A stretch of DNA of 64,000 nucleotides from Hephaestia caeni (GTDB taxonomy: Bacteria > Pseudomonadota > Alphaproteobacteria > Sphingomonadales > Sphingomonadaceae): positions 1,422,260 through 1,486,259 of the forward strand of contig NZ_QXDC01000002.1 in the NCBI RefSeq assembly GCF_003550065.1, in the 5' to 3' direction. Under the pieces are notes generated by a model. The model did not search any database and was not told the DNA's origin. It was given only the letters and a program-made list of their open reading frames with translations. The translations under genes were made by a program, and so were the position numbers. This document shows, one piece after another, positions 55,626 to 64,000 of this stretch. Positions within the stretch are counted from its first letter, which is position 1. Each line of letters starts with the position of its first letter.

Positions 55626-56663
55626 ATGCTTCGTTCGTTCGCGCTTCTCGCGGTATCCGCGCTCGCGCTTGCCGCCTGCAACGATCAGGCGTCGACCGGC
55701 GGCGGCGCCCGCGATCAGATTCGCGTCGTCGGTTCGTCGACCGTCTACCCCTTCACCCAGCTCGTCGCCGAGCAGTTCGTCAACAAGAACCCCGGCATGA
55801 AGGCGCCGGTGATCGAATCGACCGGCACCGGCGGCGGGATGAAGCTGTTCTGCGCCGGCGTGGGCGCGCAACATCCCGATATCGTCAACGCCTCGCGCCC
55901 GATGAAGGCGTCCGAATACGCCACCTGCAAGGCGAACGGCGCCGCCGACGTGATCGAGGCGCAGGTGGGCATCGACGGCATCGCCTTCGCCGAGGCCAAG
56001 AACGGCCCCCGGATCGCGCTGACCACCGCCGACATATACAAGGCGCTCGCCGCCAATCCGGGCGGCAAGCCCAACGCCGCCAAGACGTGGAAGGACGTCA
56101 ACTCGGCGCTGCCGGCGATCCCGATCCAGGTCTACGGCCCGCCGTCGACCAGCGGCACGCGCGACGCGCTCGCCGAACTGATTCTCGCCAAGGGCTGCGA
56201 GGAAACCGACGCCGGCGCCAAGGCGCTCGATTCGGACGCGTTCGACAAGCGCTGCAAGGCGGTGCGCGAGGACGGCGCCTATGTCGATGCGGGCGAGAAC
56301 GACAATCTGATCGTCCAGAAGCTCCAGGCCAATCCCAATGCGCTCGGCATCTTCGGCTATTCGTATCTCGAGGAGAATGCGAACAAGCTCGAAGGCGCGC
56401 CGATCAACGGCGTCGCGCCGACCTACGATACGATCGCGGGCGGCAGCTACCCCGGCGCGCGGCCGCTGTTCATCTACGTCAAGAAGGCGCATCTCGATGC
56501 GATCCCCGGCCTGAGGCAGTTCCTCGCCGAATATGCGGCCTCATGGGGCAAGGACGGTCCGCTGGTGAAGCGCGGCCTGATCGCCGCGCCCGATGCCGTG
56601 CTCGCGCATTCGGCCGAACTGCTCAGCAACGCCACCCCGCTCGACCCGAGCACGTTGAAGTAA
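55626..56663 (+). CDS. pstS: Phosphate ABC transporter substrate-binding lipoprotein
   Basis: A 345-residue periplasmic phosphate-binding protein. The signal peptide ends at a lipobox (LALAAC, Cys20), so it is membrane-anchored. The phosphate-binding signatures are VVGSSTVYPFTQLVAEQF, IESTGTGGGMKLFCAGVG, NASRPMKASEY and the GPPSTSGTRDA loop. ATG 55626 is preceded by AGGAGG, whereas the upstream in-frame ATG falls inside the Pho box region. It opens the pst operon and is separated from pstC by a hairpin repeat. Confidence 0.96.
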   Translation: MLRSFALLAVSALALAACNDQASTGGGARDQIRVVGSSTVYPFTQLVAEQFVNKNPGMKAPVIESTGTGGGMKLFCAGVGAQHPDIVNASRPMKASEYATCKANGAADVIEAQVGIDGIAFAEAKNGPRIALTTADIYKALAANPGGKPNAAKTWKDVNSALPAIPIQVYGPPSTSGTRDALAELILAKGCEETDAGAKALDSDAFDKRCKAVREDGAYVDAGENDNLIVQKLQANPNALGIFGYSYLEENANKLEGAPINGVAPTYDTIAGGSYPGARPLFIYVKKAHLDAIPGLRQFLAEYAASWGKDGPLVKRGLIAAPDAVLAHSAELLSNATPLDPSTLK

Positions 56664-56668
56664 CCCAG

Positions 56669-56750
56669 CCGTTCCTGCTGAGCTTGTCGAAGCACCGTTC
56701 TTCTCCGCCGTCAGAAAGAACGGCCCTTCGGCAGGCTCAGGGCGGACGGT
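56669..56750. repeat. Palindromic repeat between pstS and pstC (family B)
   Basis: Left arm CTGAGCTTGTCGAAGcaCCG and TTCTT pair with AAGAACGG, CCTTCGGCAGGCTCAG on the right. The imperfect stem is more than 20 bp. Such a structure directly after the binding-protein gene is well placed to protect pstS mRNA and reduce read-through into pstC. Confidence 0.75.
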
Positions 56751-56772
56751 ATTGATCGTGTAGAGGCCCACC

Positions 56773-58149
56773 CTGTCCACCTTCGCCCTCTTTTTTGTCA
56801 TCCTCGGCCTGGGCCTGATCGGCTGGCTCAGCGCGCGGGCACGGGCGATGGCGTTCCGGCGCGGCGGGGTGCGGCGGTTCAGCGCGCTGCCCGGCCATTA
56901 CGGCTGGTATGTCGCCTTGTGGGCAGTGATCCCCGCGCTCGTCTTCCTGCTCGTCTGGGCGTCGGTATCGCCCGCGCTCGTCACCGATCAGGTGCTCCAC
57001 GATCCCGCCGCGCAGGCCTTGCCGCAATTCGATTTCGCCCGCGCGTCGATCCTGTCCGAAGCGCGGCATATCGCGCGCGGCGACATCGCGGCGGGCTTCA
57101 ACCCGCTGTCGACGACGCTGGCGCCCGCTTATGCGGCGGCGCAATCGCGGTTCGACGGGATCGGCACCGTGCTCGCGCTGATCCTCGCCTTTGCCGGCGG
57201 CGCCTTCGCTTATGTCCGCGTCCGCCCCGATTTCCGCGCCCGTACGCGGGTCGAGCGGATCGTGATGGTCGCGCTGCTCGCCGCCTCGCTGATCGCGATC
57301 CTGACCACCGTCGGCATCGTCGTCTCGCTCCTGTTCGAATCGGTGCGCTTCTTCCGCATGGTGCCGATCACCGATTTCCTGTTCGGCACGCACTGGAGCC
57401 CGCAGGTGATCGACAGCAGCGATCCCGGCGCGACGCTGGGCGCGGTGCCGCTGTTCTGGGGCACCTTCTTCATCGGCGCGGTGATCGCGATGGCGGTCGC
57501 GATTCCCTTCGGGCTGATGAGCGCGATCTACCTCACCCAATATGCCAACCCCCGCGTGCGGCGCTGGATGAAGCCGATCCTGGAGATGCTCGCGGGCGTT
57601 CCCACCGTCGTCTACGGCTATTTCGCCGCGCTCACCGTCGCACCCGCGGTGCGCGACGCTGCGGTGGCGATCGGCATCCAATGGGCCTCGTCCGAAAGCG
57701 CGCTCGCGGCCGGCATGGTGATGGGGGTGATGATCATCCCCTTCGTCTCGTCGATGGCCGACGATTCGATCGCCGCCGTCCCTTCGGCGATGCGCGACGG
57801 CAGCCTCGCGATGGGCGCGACCAGTTCGGAGACGATTCGGCGGGTGTTGCTCCCGGCCGCGCTGCCCGGCGTGGTCGGCGGCATCCTGCTCGCGGTCAGC
57901 CGCGCGATCGGCGAAACGATGATCGTCGTCATGGCCGCCTCCGGCGTCGCGACGCTGACGCTCAACCCGCTCGCCAGCACCACCACCGTCACCAAGCAGA
58001 TCGTCGACCTGCTGACCGGCGAAGCCTCGTTCGACAGCCCCAAGACGCTGGCGGCGTTCGCGCTCGGGCTGACCTTGTTCGTGGTGACCTTGCTGCTCAA
58101 CATCGTCGCGCTGGCGATCGTCAAAAGATACCGTGAAGCCTATGAGTGA
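56773..58149 (+). CDS. pstC: Phosphate ABC transporter permease PstC
   Basis: A 458-residue inner-membrane permease if started at CTG 56773. The in-frame stretch before the first ATG (56848) encodes a good membrane helix (STFALFFVILGLGLIGWLSARARA) that belongs to this long PstC type, so a non-ATG start is preferred. Further helices and the MetI-like permease domain follow, with YFAALTVAPAV, the EAA-like loop SSETIRRVLLPAALPGVVGG and GETMIVVMAASG. It pairs with PstA; its 3' end overlaps pstA by 8 bp. Confidence 0.88.
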   Translation: MSTFALFFVILGLGLIGWLSARARAMAFRRGGVRRFSALPGHYGWYVALWAVIPALVFLLVWASVSPALVTDQVLHDPAAQALPQFDFARASILSEARHIARGDIAAGFNPLSTTLAPAYAAAQSRFDGIGTVLALILAFAGGAFAYVRVRPDFRARTRVERIVMVALLAASLIAILTTVGIVVSLLFESVRFFRMVPITDFLFGTHWSPQVIDSSDPGATLGAVPLFWGTFFIGAVIAMAVAIPFGLMSAIYLTQYANPRVRRWMKPILEMLAGVPTVVYGYFAALTVAPAVRDAAVAIGIQWASSESALAAGMVMGVMIIPFVSSMADDSIAAVPSAMRDGSLAMGATSSETIRRVLLPAALPGVVGGILLAVSRAIGETMIVVMAASGVATLTLNPLASTTTVTKQIVDLLTGEASFDSPKTLAAFALGLTLFVVTLLLNIVALAIVKRYREAYE

Positions 58150-59416
58150 CGCGCCCGTCCCCGCCCGGCAGCCGACCGACTGGAAGACCCAGGCGATGCA
58201 GCGCCGCATCCGCCGGCGCTACGCCGCCGAGCGGCGCTTCCGGCTGATGGGCCTTGCCGCGATCGTGATCTCGGCCGGGTTCCTCGCCTTCCTGCTGGTG
58301 ACGATGCTCGGCGGCGGGCTGCGCGGCTTCACCCGCACCGAGATCGCGCTCCCGATCGATTTCACGAAAGCGGCGATGATCGTCGATCCCGACGTGATCG
58401 CCGGGGGCGGTGACGTCGCCGATCGCGCGCTCGCCAATGCCGGCTTGCCCCGCGTGACGCGCGACGCCGCCGACCAGGCGTTCGGCCCCGGCGCCGAGCG
58501 CTGGTTGTCCGACGGCGCCTGGCTCAGCGTGCGCGACGCGATCAAGGCCGACCCCGCGCTGCTGAACAAGCGCGCAGTGATCGACGTCCCCGCCTCGACC
58601 GATATCGACAGCGCCGCCAAGGGCGATCCCTCACCCGCCGCCACGACCGCACTCGCCAAACTGCGCGGCGCGGACGCCATCCATACCGGCTTCAACACCG
58701 CATTCCTGAGCGAGGCCGACGCCACCGATCCCACCGTCGTCGGCATCTGGGGCGCGCTCAAGGGCTCGTTGCTGACGATGTTCGTGACGCTGCTGCTCGC
58801 GTTCCCGGTCGGCGTGTTCGCGGCGCTCTATCTCGAGGAATATGCGCCGCGGAACCGCTGGACCGATCTGATCGAGGTCTCGATCAACAATCTCGCGGCG
58901 GTGCCCTCGATCATCTTCGGCCTGCTCGGCCTCGCGGTGTTCCTCAACACCTTCCATCTACCGCGCTCGGCGCCCGTCGTCGGCGGGCTGACGCTCGCGC
59001 TGATGACGATGCCGGTGATCGTGATCGCGGGCCGCAACGCGATCAAATCGGTGCCGCCCTCGATCCGCGACGCCGCGCTCGGCATCGGCGCGAGCCCGAT
59101 CCAGGTCGTGTTCCACCACGTCCTGCCGCTGGCGCTGCCCGGCATCCTCACCGGCACGATCATCGGCATGGCGCGCGCGCTGGGCGAGACGGCGCCGCTG
59201 CTGATGATCGGGATGCGCGCCTTCATCGCGACGCCGCCGTCCGGGCTCACCGACCCCGCGACAGTGCTGCCGGTGCAGATTTTCCTGTGGTCCGACGAGG
59301 TCAGCCACGGTTTCGTCGAGAAGACGTCGGCGGCGATCATCGTGCTGCTCGTCGTGCTGCTTACGATGAACGGCCTCGCCATCTATCTTCGCAACAAGTT
59401 CGAGACCCGCTGGTGA
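58142..59416 (+). CDS. pstA: Phosphate ABC transporter permease PstA
   Basis: A 424-residue permease. After a basic N-terminus and a first helix, there is a long periplasmic loop of about 140 residues, typical of the extended alphaproteobacterial PstA (DUF3333-type region). The MetI-like domain then shows [39 protein letters not shown], the EAA loop [31 protein letters not shown] and [17 protein letters not shown] 58142 overlaps the pstC stop. It ends at the pstB ATG (TGATG). Confidence 0.94.
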   Translation: MSDAPVPARQPTDWKTQAMQRRIRRRYAAERRFRLMGLAAIVISAGFLAFLLVTMLGGGLRGFTRTEIALPIDFTKAAMIVDPDVIAGGGDVADRALANAGLPRVTRDAADQAFGPGAERWLSDGAWLSVRDAIKADPALLNKRAVIDVPASTDIDSAAKGDPSPAATTALAKLRGADAIHTGFNTAFLSEADATDPTVVGIWGALKGSLLTMFVTLLLAFPVGVFAALYLEEYAPRNRWTDLIEVSINNLAAVPSIIFGLLGLAVFLNTFHLPRSAPVVGGLTLALMTMPVIVIAGRNAIKSVPPSIRDAALGIGASPIQVVFHHVLPLALPGILTGTIIGMARALGETAPLLMIGMRAFIATPPSGLTDPATVLPVQIFLWSDEVSHGFVEKTSAAIIVLLVVLLTMNGLAIYLRNKFETRW

Positions 59417-60192
59417 TGACCGACGTTTCCCCTTCCCCGATCAAGATGGCGGCGCGCGACGTCAGCGTCTTCTACGGCGCCAAGCAGGCGCTCAACCAGG
59501 TGTCGATCGATATCGACATGGACAATGTCACCGCGTTCATCGGCCCGTCGGGCTGCGGCAAATCGACCTTCCTGCGCACGCTCAACCGCATGAACGACAC
59601 GATTCCCAGCGCGCGCGTCGAGGGCACGATCACGCTCGACGGCGAGGACATCTACGATTCGTCGATGGACGTGGTGCAATTGCGCGCGCGCGTCGGCATG
59701 GTGTTCCAGAAGCCCAATCCGTTTCCCAAATCGATCTTCGAGAACGTCGCCTACGGCCCGCGCATCCACGGGCTCGCGGGATCGAAGGCACAACTCGACG
59801 CCACGGTCGAACAGGCGTTGCGCAAGGCGGGGCTGTGGGACGAGGTCAAGGATCGCCTCCACGACAGCGGCACCGCGTTGTCGGGCGGGCAGCAGCAGCG
59901 GCTGTGCATCGCGCGCGCGATCGCGGTCGATCCCGAGGTGATCCTGATGGACGAGCCGTGCTCGGCGCTCGATCCGATCGCGACCGCGCGGATCGAGGAG
60001 CTGATCCACGAACTGAAGGGCCGCTACGCGATCGTGATCGTCACCCACAATATGCAGCAGGCCGCGCGCGTCTCTCAGCGCACCGCCTTCTTCCACCTCG
60101 GCACGTTGGTCGAATACGGGTCCACGTCGGATATCTTCACCAACCCGCGCGAGGATCGCACCAAGGACTATATCACCGGCCGCTACGGCTGA
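59416..60192 (+). CDS. pstB: Phosphate ABC transporter ATPase
   Basis: A 258-residue ATPase energising phosphate uptake. Walker A is [21 protein letters not shown], the Q-loop region is [27 protein letters not shown] (diagnostic for PstB), the signature [16 protein letters not shown] and Walker [16 protein letters not shown]. The H-loop is [22 protein letters not shown] 59416 overlaps the pstA TGA. It precedes phoU by 17 bp. Confidence 0.98.
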   Translation: MTDVSPSPIKMAARDVSVFYGAKQALNQVSIDIDMDNVTAFIGPSGCGKSTFLRTLNRMNDTIPSARVEGTITLDGEDIYDSSMDVVQLRARVGMVFQKPNPFPKSIFENVAYGPRIHGLAGSKAQLDATVEQALRKAGLWDEVKDRLHDSGTALSGGQQQRLCIARAIAVDPEVILMDEPCSALDPIATARIEELIHELKGRYAIVIVTHNMQQAARVSQRTAFFHLGTLVEYGSTSDIFTNPREDRTKDYITGRYG

Positions 60193-60209
60193 TCGATGAG
60201 GCAGCAGCA

Positions 60210-60902
60210 ATGACGGAACATACAGTCAAGGCATTCGACGAGGATATCGGCGAACTGCGGGGGCTGATCGCAGAGATGGGCGGGCTCGCCGAACAGGCGA
60301 TCGCGCGCGCGATCGACGCGCTTGCGAAGCACGATCTCGACGCGGCGCGACGCGTTATCGAAGGCGACAAGCGGATCGACGGGATCGAGGAAGAGGTCGA
60401 GCGGCTGGCGATCCGGCTGATTGCGCTGCGCGCGCCGATGGCCGACGATCTGCGCGAGGTCGTCGCCGCGCTCAAGATCGCGACCGTCGTCGAACGGATC
60501 GGCGATTACGCCAAGAACATCGCCAAGCGCGTTCCCGCGATCGAGGATCACGGGCGTATCGAGCCGCTGTCGCTGCTGCCCGCGATGGCGCGGATGGCGG
60601 GCGAGATGGTCCACGACGTGCTTGATGCCTTCGCCGCGCGCGATGCCGAGAAGGCGATCCGCGTCTCCGACAGCGACCGTCAGGTCGACGATTTCTACAA
60701 TGCGATCTTCCGCGTGCTCGTCACCTACATGATGGAGAACCCCAAGAGCATCGGACAGGTCGCGCACCTGCTGTTCGTCGCCAAGAACCTCGAGCGGATC
60801 GGCGACCATGCCACCAATGTCGCCGAAATGGTCCATTACGCCGCCACCGGTGAACGCATGGCCGAGCGCGAGCGCGGCGGCAGCCCCGCCGTGACGCTGT
60901 AA
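60210..60902 (+). CDS. phoU: Phosphate signalling regulator PhoU
   Basis: A 230-residue helical cytoplasmic protein with two PhoU repeats. Each repeat carries an acidic metal-binding motif, as in VVERIGDYAKNIAKRV and NLERIGDHATNVAEMV. PhoU links the Pst transporter to PhoR and keeps the regulon off when phosphate is plentiful. It is between pstB and phoB, as in many alphaproteobacteria. Confidence 0.96.
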   Translation: MTEHTVKAFDEDIGELRGLIAEMGGLAEQAIARAIDALAKHDLDAARRVIEGDKRIDGIEEEVERLAIRLIALRAPMADDLREVVAALKIATVVERIGDYAKNIAKRVPAIEDHGRIEPLSLLPAMARMAGEMVHDVLDAFAARDAEKAIRVSDSDRQVDDFYNAIFRVLVTYMMENPKSIGQVAHLLFVAKNLERIGDHATNVAEMVHYAATGERMAERERGGSPAVTL

Positions 60903-60915
60903 AGGGAGCCGATCG

Positions 60916-61608
60916 ATGACCACCGCCCGCATGTTGCTGGTCGAGGACGACGCCGCGCTCGCCGAACTGCTGACCTTTCATTTCGAGCGCGAGGATTTCC
61001 TCGTCCAGCATACCCCCGACGGCGAGGAGGCGCTGCTGTTCGCGCGCGAAACGCCGCCCGATATCGTCCTGCTCGACTGGATGGTCGAGGGGCTGTCGGG
61101 GATCGAGGTGTGTCGCCGGCTGCGCCGCGCGCCCGATACCGCGAACGTGCCGATCATCATGCTCACCGCGCGCGGCGAGGAGGAGGATCGCGTCCGCGGG
61201 CTCGATACCGGCGCCGATGATTACGTCACCAAGCCGTTCTCGCCGCGCGAACTGGTCGCGCGCGTCAACGCGGTGCTGCGCCGGGTGCGCCCCGCGCTGG
61301 CGGGCGCCGAGTTGCGCTACGATGATCTCGTCATGGATACCGTCGGCCACAAGGTGCGCCGCGACGGCCAGGTCATTCCGCTCGGGCCGACCGAATTCCG
61401 GCTGCTGCGCCATTTCCTCGAACATCCCGGCTGGGTGTTCTCGCGCGAGCGCCTGCTCGACGCGGTGTGGGGGCACGACGCCGAGATCGAATCGCGCACC
61501 GTCGACGTTCATATCCGTCGGTTGCGCAAGGCGATCAACGCCGGCGGCCGCACCGATCTGATCCGCACCGTCCGGTCGGCGGGATACGCCCTCGATTCGG
61601 TGCAGTAA
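60916..61608 (+). CDS. phoB: Phosphate-regulon response regulator
   Basis: A 230-residue OmpR-family activator of the Pho regulon. Receiver motifs: VEDDAALAELLTFHF, phosphoacceptor aspartate in IVLLDWMVEGLSGIEVC, PIIMLTARGEEEDRVRGLDTGADDYVTKPFSPREL. The DNA-binding half has PTEFRLLRHFLEHPGWVFSRERLLDAVWG and ESRTVDVHIRRLRKAIN, very close to PhoB. It follows phoU by 13 bp and should bind the Pho box at 55529. Confidence 0.96.
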   Translation: MTTARMLLVEDDAALAELLTFHFEREDFLVQHTPDGEEALLFARETPPDIVLLDWMVEGLSGIEVCRRLRRAPDTANVPIIMLTARGEEEDRVRGLDTGADDYVTKPFSPRELVARVNAVLRRVRPALAGAELRYDDLVMDTVGHKVRRDGQVIPLGPTEFRLLRHFLEHPGWVFSRERLLDAVWGHDAEIESRTVDVHIRRLRKAINAGGRTDLIRTVRSAGYALDSVQ

Positions 61609-61686
61609 GCGAAGGACCGTTTGGCCGAACCGTGCGTTACCCCGTCTGCGCGACAGCATTTGGCGCACAGCATTCAGGAGGTACGC

Positions 61687-62046
61687 ATGAAGCTCTTGTT
61701 CCTGGCAGCAGCCGCGGCGATCGCGATCCCCGCGGCCGCCCAAACCACGCCCGATCCCGCGACGCAGGATCAGGCGACGATGCCGACCGACGATTCGGCG
61801 GTGGATCAGACGACCCCGGCGCCTGCTACGGCGACAGCGGCGGCGCCGTCGGCGGATGCGCAGGATCCGGCGGGCGGATACGAACCCTCGGCCCCGCCGA
61901 TGAACGGCACGCCGGAACCCGGTGCGAACGTGGTCTTCCAGCCGTCGGCCTCGCCCGATCAGGCGTTTCCCCCGCCCCCGCCGCTTGCCGAATATCCCAT
62001 CTGCAAGAAGAACCAGACCGACAATTGCCGCCAGCGCGGCGGCTGA
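61687..62046 (+). CDS. Secreted Pro/Ala-rich small protein
   Basis: A 119-residue exported protein. The signal peptide (MKLLFLAAAAAIAIPAAAQ) precedes a low-complexity region rich in Ala, Pro, Thr, Asp and Gln, and a short C-terminal motif (EYPICKKNQTDNCRQRGG) with two cysteines that could be disulfide-linked. A perfect AGGAGG precedes ATG 61687. It lies 78 bp after phoB and may be part of the phosphate operon or independent. Function unknown. Confidence 0.8.
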   Translation: MKLLFLAAAAAIAIPAAAQTTPDPATQDQATMPTDDSAVDQTTPAPATATAAAPSADAQDPAGGYEPSAPPMNGTPEPGANVVFQPSASPDQAFPPPPPLAEYPICKKNQTDNCRQRGG

Positions 62047-62067
62047 TGCTGGTGACGCGTCTTTGAT

Positions 62068-62119
62068 CTGTTTCAGTTTTCCTGAAACAGAGGCGGCCCC
62101 GGTGCCGCTTCCACGCAAG
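62068..62119 (+). ncRNA. Candidate structured RNA element (copy 2 of two)
   Basis: A perfect 9-bp hairpin (CTGTTTCAG 62068-62076, CTGAAACAG 62082-62090, 5-nt loop) is followed by a GCGGC/GCCGC hairpin with a 6-nt loop (62093-62108) and then ACGCAAG. The copy at 31229-31281 has the same order and spacing. It is just upstream of an SDR gene, so it may be a leader element of that gene or a separate small RNA. Confidence 0.4.
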
Positions 62120-62171
62120 ACGAATACACTTTAGGAGGGGCGCTTTCCGAAAGCGGGGAGCGCCCTTTTCC

Positions 62172-63068
62172 ATGTCCATCCGTTTCGATAATCGCGTCGC
62201 CATCGTCACTGGCGCCGGCGGCGGGCTGGGCCGCGCCTATGCGCTCGAACTCGCGCGGCGCGGCGCGAAGGTCGTCGTCAACGATCTCGGCAGCACGCGC
62301 GACGGCACCGGCCATTCGGACGCCGCGCTCAAGGTCGTCGAGGAGATCGAGGCCGCCGGCGGCGAGGCGATGTCGAACGGCGGCAGCGTCACCGAATATG
62401 ATCACATGGTCGATATGGTCGCCCGCGCGAAGGAGCGCTGGGGCGGCGTCCATATCCTGATCAACAACGCGGGCGTGCTGCGCGACAAGAGCTTCGCCAA
62501 GATGGAGCCCGCCGATTTCGGCTTCGTCGTCGATGTCCACCTGATCGGCTCGGCCAATTGCACGAAAGCGGTGTGGGAGACGATGCGCGAGCAGCAATAC
62601 GGCCGCGTGCTGATGACCGCCTCGTCGACCGGACTGTTCGGCAATTTCGGGCAGGCCAATTACGGCGCCGCCAAGCTCGGGCTCGCGGGGCTGACCAAGA
62701 CGCTCTACCTCGAAGGCGCCAAATACGGGATCAAGGTCAACACGATCGCGCCGGTCGCCGGCACGAGGATGACCGAGGATCTGTTCCCCGAGGAGGCGTT
62801 CAAGGCGTTCGCCCCCGAAAAGGTCGCGCCTGCCGCGGTCTATCTCGTCTCCGAAGATGCCCCGACCAACGCGATCGTCGGCGCGGGCGCGGGCGTGTTC
62901 CAGGCGTCGTACGTCACGCTCACCCCCGGCGTCGCGCTCCACGGCGACGATTGTTCGGCGGAGGGCGTCGCGGCGCACTGGGCGACAATCATCGACCGCA
63001 CCGGCGAGATCGTGCCCCAGTCGGGCGCCGAACAGGCGATGCTGATCCTGAAGCAATTGCAAGCCTAG
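62172..63068 (+). CDS. SDR oxidoreductase, MFE-2-type 3-hydroxyacyl-CoA dehydrogenase-like
   Basis: A 298-residue short-chain dehydrogenase. The sequence VAIVTGAGGGLGRAYALELARRGAKVVVNDLG and the long loop GSTRDGTGHSDAALKVVEEIEAAGGEAMSN are typical of the dehydrogenase unit of peroxisomal multifunctional enzyme type 2 and its bacterial single-domain relatives. Catalytic residues: Ser in MTASSTGLFGN and YGAAKLG. It probably oxidises a hydroxyacyl-CoA or a similar lipid substrate. The structured element at 62068 precedes it. Confidence 0.88.
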   Translation: MSIRFDNRVAIVTGAGGGLGRAYALELARRGAKVVVNDLGSTRDGTGHSDAALKVVEEIEAAGGEAMSNGGSVTEYDHMVDMVARAKERWGGVHILINNAGVLRDKSFAKMEPADFGFVVDVHLIGSANCTKAVWETMREQQYGRVLMTASSTGLFGNFGQANYGAAKLGLAGLTKTLYLEGAKYGIKVNTIAPVAGTRMTEDLFPEEAFKAFAPEKVAPAAVYLVSEDAPTNAIVGAGAGVFQASYVTLTPGVALHGDDCSAEGVAAHWATIIDRTGEIVPQSGAEQAMLILKQLQA

Positions 63069-63072
63069 AATA

Positions 63073-63174
63073 CGATGACTTTACATTGATCCGTTCGCCC
63101 TGAGCTTGTCGAAGGGCCATTCTGCGATAGGCCCGGTGGTCGCTTGCGGCGCAAAGTACGGTGCTTCGACAAGC
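63073..63174. repeat. Family B palindrome with partial MITE end
   Basis: It begins GATGACTTTACATTGATCCG, matching the left end of the element at 31298, and continues with CCCTGAGCTTGTCGAAGGGC. The core GCTTGTCGAAG (63104-63114) has a perfect inverted copy CTTCGACAAGC at 63164-63174. No matching right terminal repeat was found, so this looks like a truncated copy. Confidence 0.65.
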
Positions 63175-63292
63175 GATACCGCTCGAGCGATACCGAAGCC
63201 GCTTCGCACAACGCCGCCCATCCGTCCTGCCGTATTGCTTCACTAATACACTAATGGTATAGCTGCCGGCCATCCAACAGGAGGATGGCCCG

Positions 63293-64000
63293 ATGTATAG
63301 CGAGAGCGATATCGACAACGCGGTGGCGGCGGGGGCGATCAGCCGCGATACCGCGCTGGCGTTGCGCAACCACGTCGCCCGGGCTCGGCTCGCGCCGGCG
63401 GTGGACGAGGAGCATTTCCGGCTGCTCAACGGCTTCAACGACATTTTCGTGACGATCGCGATCGCGCTGCTGTTGGTCGCGGTCGCGCAGATCGGCGCCA
63501 GCGTCACCGAGGCGCTGGGCGGCGTCGCGGTCGCGGGCACGAGCTGGCTGCTCGCCGAATATTTCACCCGCCAGCGGCGGATGGCGCTGCCCAGCATCGC
63601 GCTGCTGCTCGCCTTCGTCGGCGGCGTCGCCGCGGCGCCGATCGGCTTGATGGTGAGCATCGATCCCACGCTGTCCGATCGCGCCAGTGCCGGGATCGCC
63701 GCCGCAATTGCGCTGGCGAGCGCGGGCGCTGCGTGGCTCCATTGGCGGCGCTTCGCGGTGCCGATCACCGTCGCGGCGGGTGCCGTGGCGGCGGTCGCCG
63801 TCATCGCCGCACTCGCGCTGACGGCGGTGCCCGCGGCAAAGGACGCGATCTATCCGATCCTGCTCGTCGCCGGGATCGGCGTGTTCGCGCTGGCGATGCG
63901 CTGGGACATGAGCGATCCCACGCGCGAGACGCGCCGCGCCGATATCGCCTTCTGGCTCCATCTCGCCGCCGCGCCGTTGATCGCGCATCCGGTGTTCCAG
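63293..64000 (+). CDS. Membrane protein of unknown function (3' end outside window)
   Basis: An ATG at 63293 with AGGAGG 11 nt upstream opens a frame that stays open to the end of the window (236 residues visible). A cytoplasmic N-terminus of about 50 residues (MYSESDIDNAVAAGAISRDTALALRNHVAR) resembles the start of DUF2157-type membrane proteins. At least six hydrophobic segments follow, some ending in basic loops (YFTRQRRM, HWRRF). No catalytic motif seen. The DUF2157 resemblance is tentative. Confidence 0.8.
   Translation, partial: MYSESDIDNAVAAGAISRDTALALRNHVARARLAPAVDEEHFRLLNGFNDIFVTIAIALLLVAVAQIGASVTEALGGVAVAGTSWLLAEYFTRQRRMALPSIALLLAFVGGVAAAPIGLMVSIDPTLSDRASAGIAAAIALASAGAAWLHWRRFAVPITVAAGAVAAVAVIAALALTAVPAAKDAIYPILLVAGIGVFALAMRWDMSDPTRETRRADIAFWLHLAAAPLIAHPVFQ

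Overview
This window looks like chromosome of an alphaproteobacterium of the family Sphingomonadaceae (Sphingomonas or a close relative). The DNA is very GC-rich with strong third-position GC bias. It carries a TonB-dependent receptor coupled to a sugar operon, a complete Entner-Doudoroff operon (zwf-pgl-edd-glk-eda), a periplasmic xyloglucan-type glycosidase pair and a diketo-hydrolase type of deoxysugar pathway, all typical of that family. No tRNA, rRNA, CRISPR array, prophage or transposase gene was seen.

Layout. 1-2.5 kb: end of an unknown gene and a two-component pair. 2.5-4.4 kb: an aldo/keto reductase and a secreted alanine-rich protein. 4.8-10.6 kb: a tripartite RND efflux operon. 10.8-15.3 kb: GH35 beta-galactosidase and PA14-inserted GH31 alpha-xylosidase, matching the xyloglucan side-chain pair known from Cellvibrio. 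15.3-18.3 kb: glutathione peroxidase, GNAT acetyltransferase, lolD, lolC/E. 18.3-18.8 kb: gene-free stretch with a candidate small RNA and a REP-like repeat. 18.8-22.7 kb: pyrG, secG, a MarR-like regulator, an SH3-domain protein, argC. 22.8-28.5 kb: glucose catabolism by the Entner-Doudoroff route. 28.6-46.9 kb: a deoxysugar (best guess L-fucose) utilisation locus. Two forward genes (dld, FAH hydrolase), an IclR regulator, and a tight ten-gene reverse operon (TonB receptor, GH29 fucosidase, MFS transporter, SDR, two paralogous GH29-like enzymes, split UxaA-type dehydratase, second SDR, fuconolactonase-like amidohydrolase) face a forward enolase-superfamily dehydratase. 46.9-50.9 kb: glmU-glmS and gph. 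50.9-54.2 kb: an acetate-permease homologue, then a four-gene reverse cassette of Tat-secreted small protein, PqqD-like protein, HprK-related kinase and nucleotidyltransferase-like protein. 54.3-61.6 kb: phoR, a Pho box, pstSCAB, phoU, phoB. 61.7-64 kb: a proline-rich secreted protein, an SDR and a membrane protein running off the end.

How it fits together. The GH35/GH31 pair can strip galactose and xylose from xyloglucan side chains. The fucosidase locus can remove and oxidise fucose: dehydrogenase, lactonase, dehydratase, second dehydrogenase, diketo hydrolase, then lactate oxidation. Glucose enters through glk, zwf, pgl, edd and eda. The least explained parts are the HprK-like/PqqD/nucleotidyltransferase cassette, which resembles the tailoring half of kinase-containing lasso peptide operons without a lasso cyclase; the two tandem GH29-like proteins lacking the usual active-site signature; the presence of two unrelated dehydratases; and several structured or repetitive intergenic elements.
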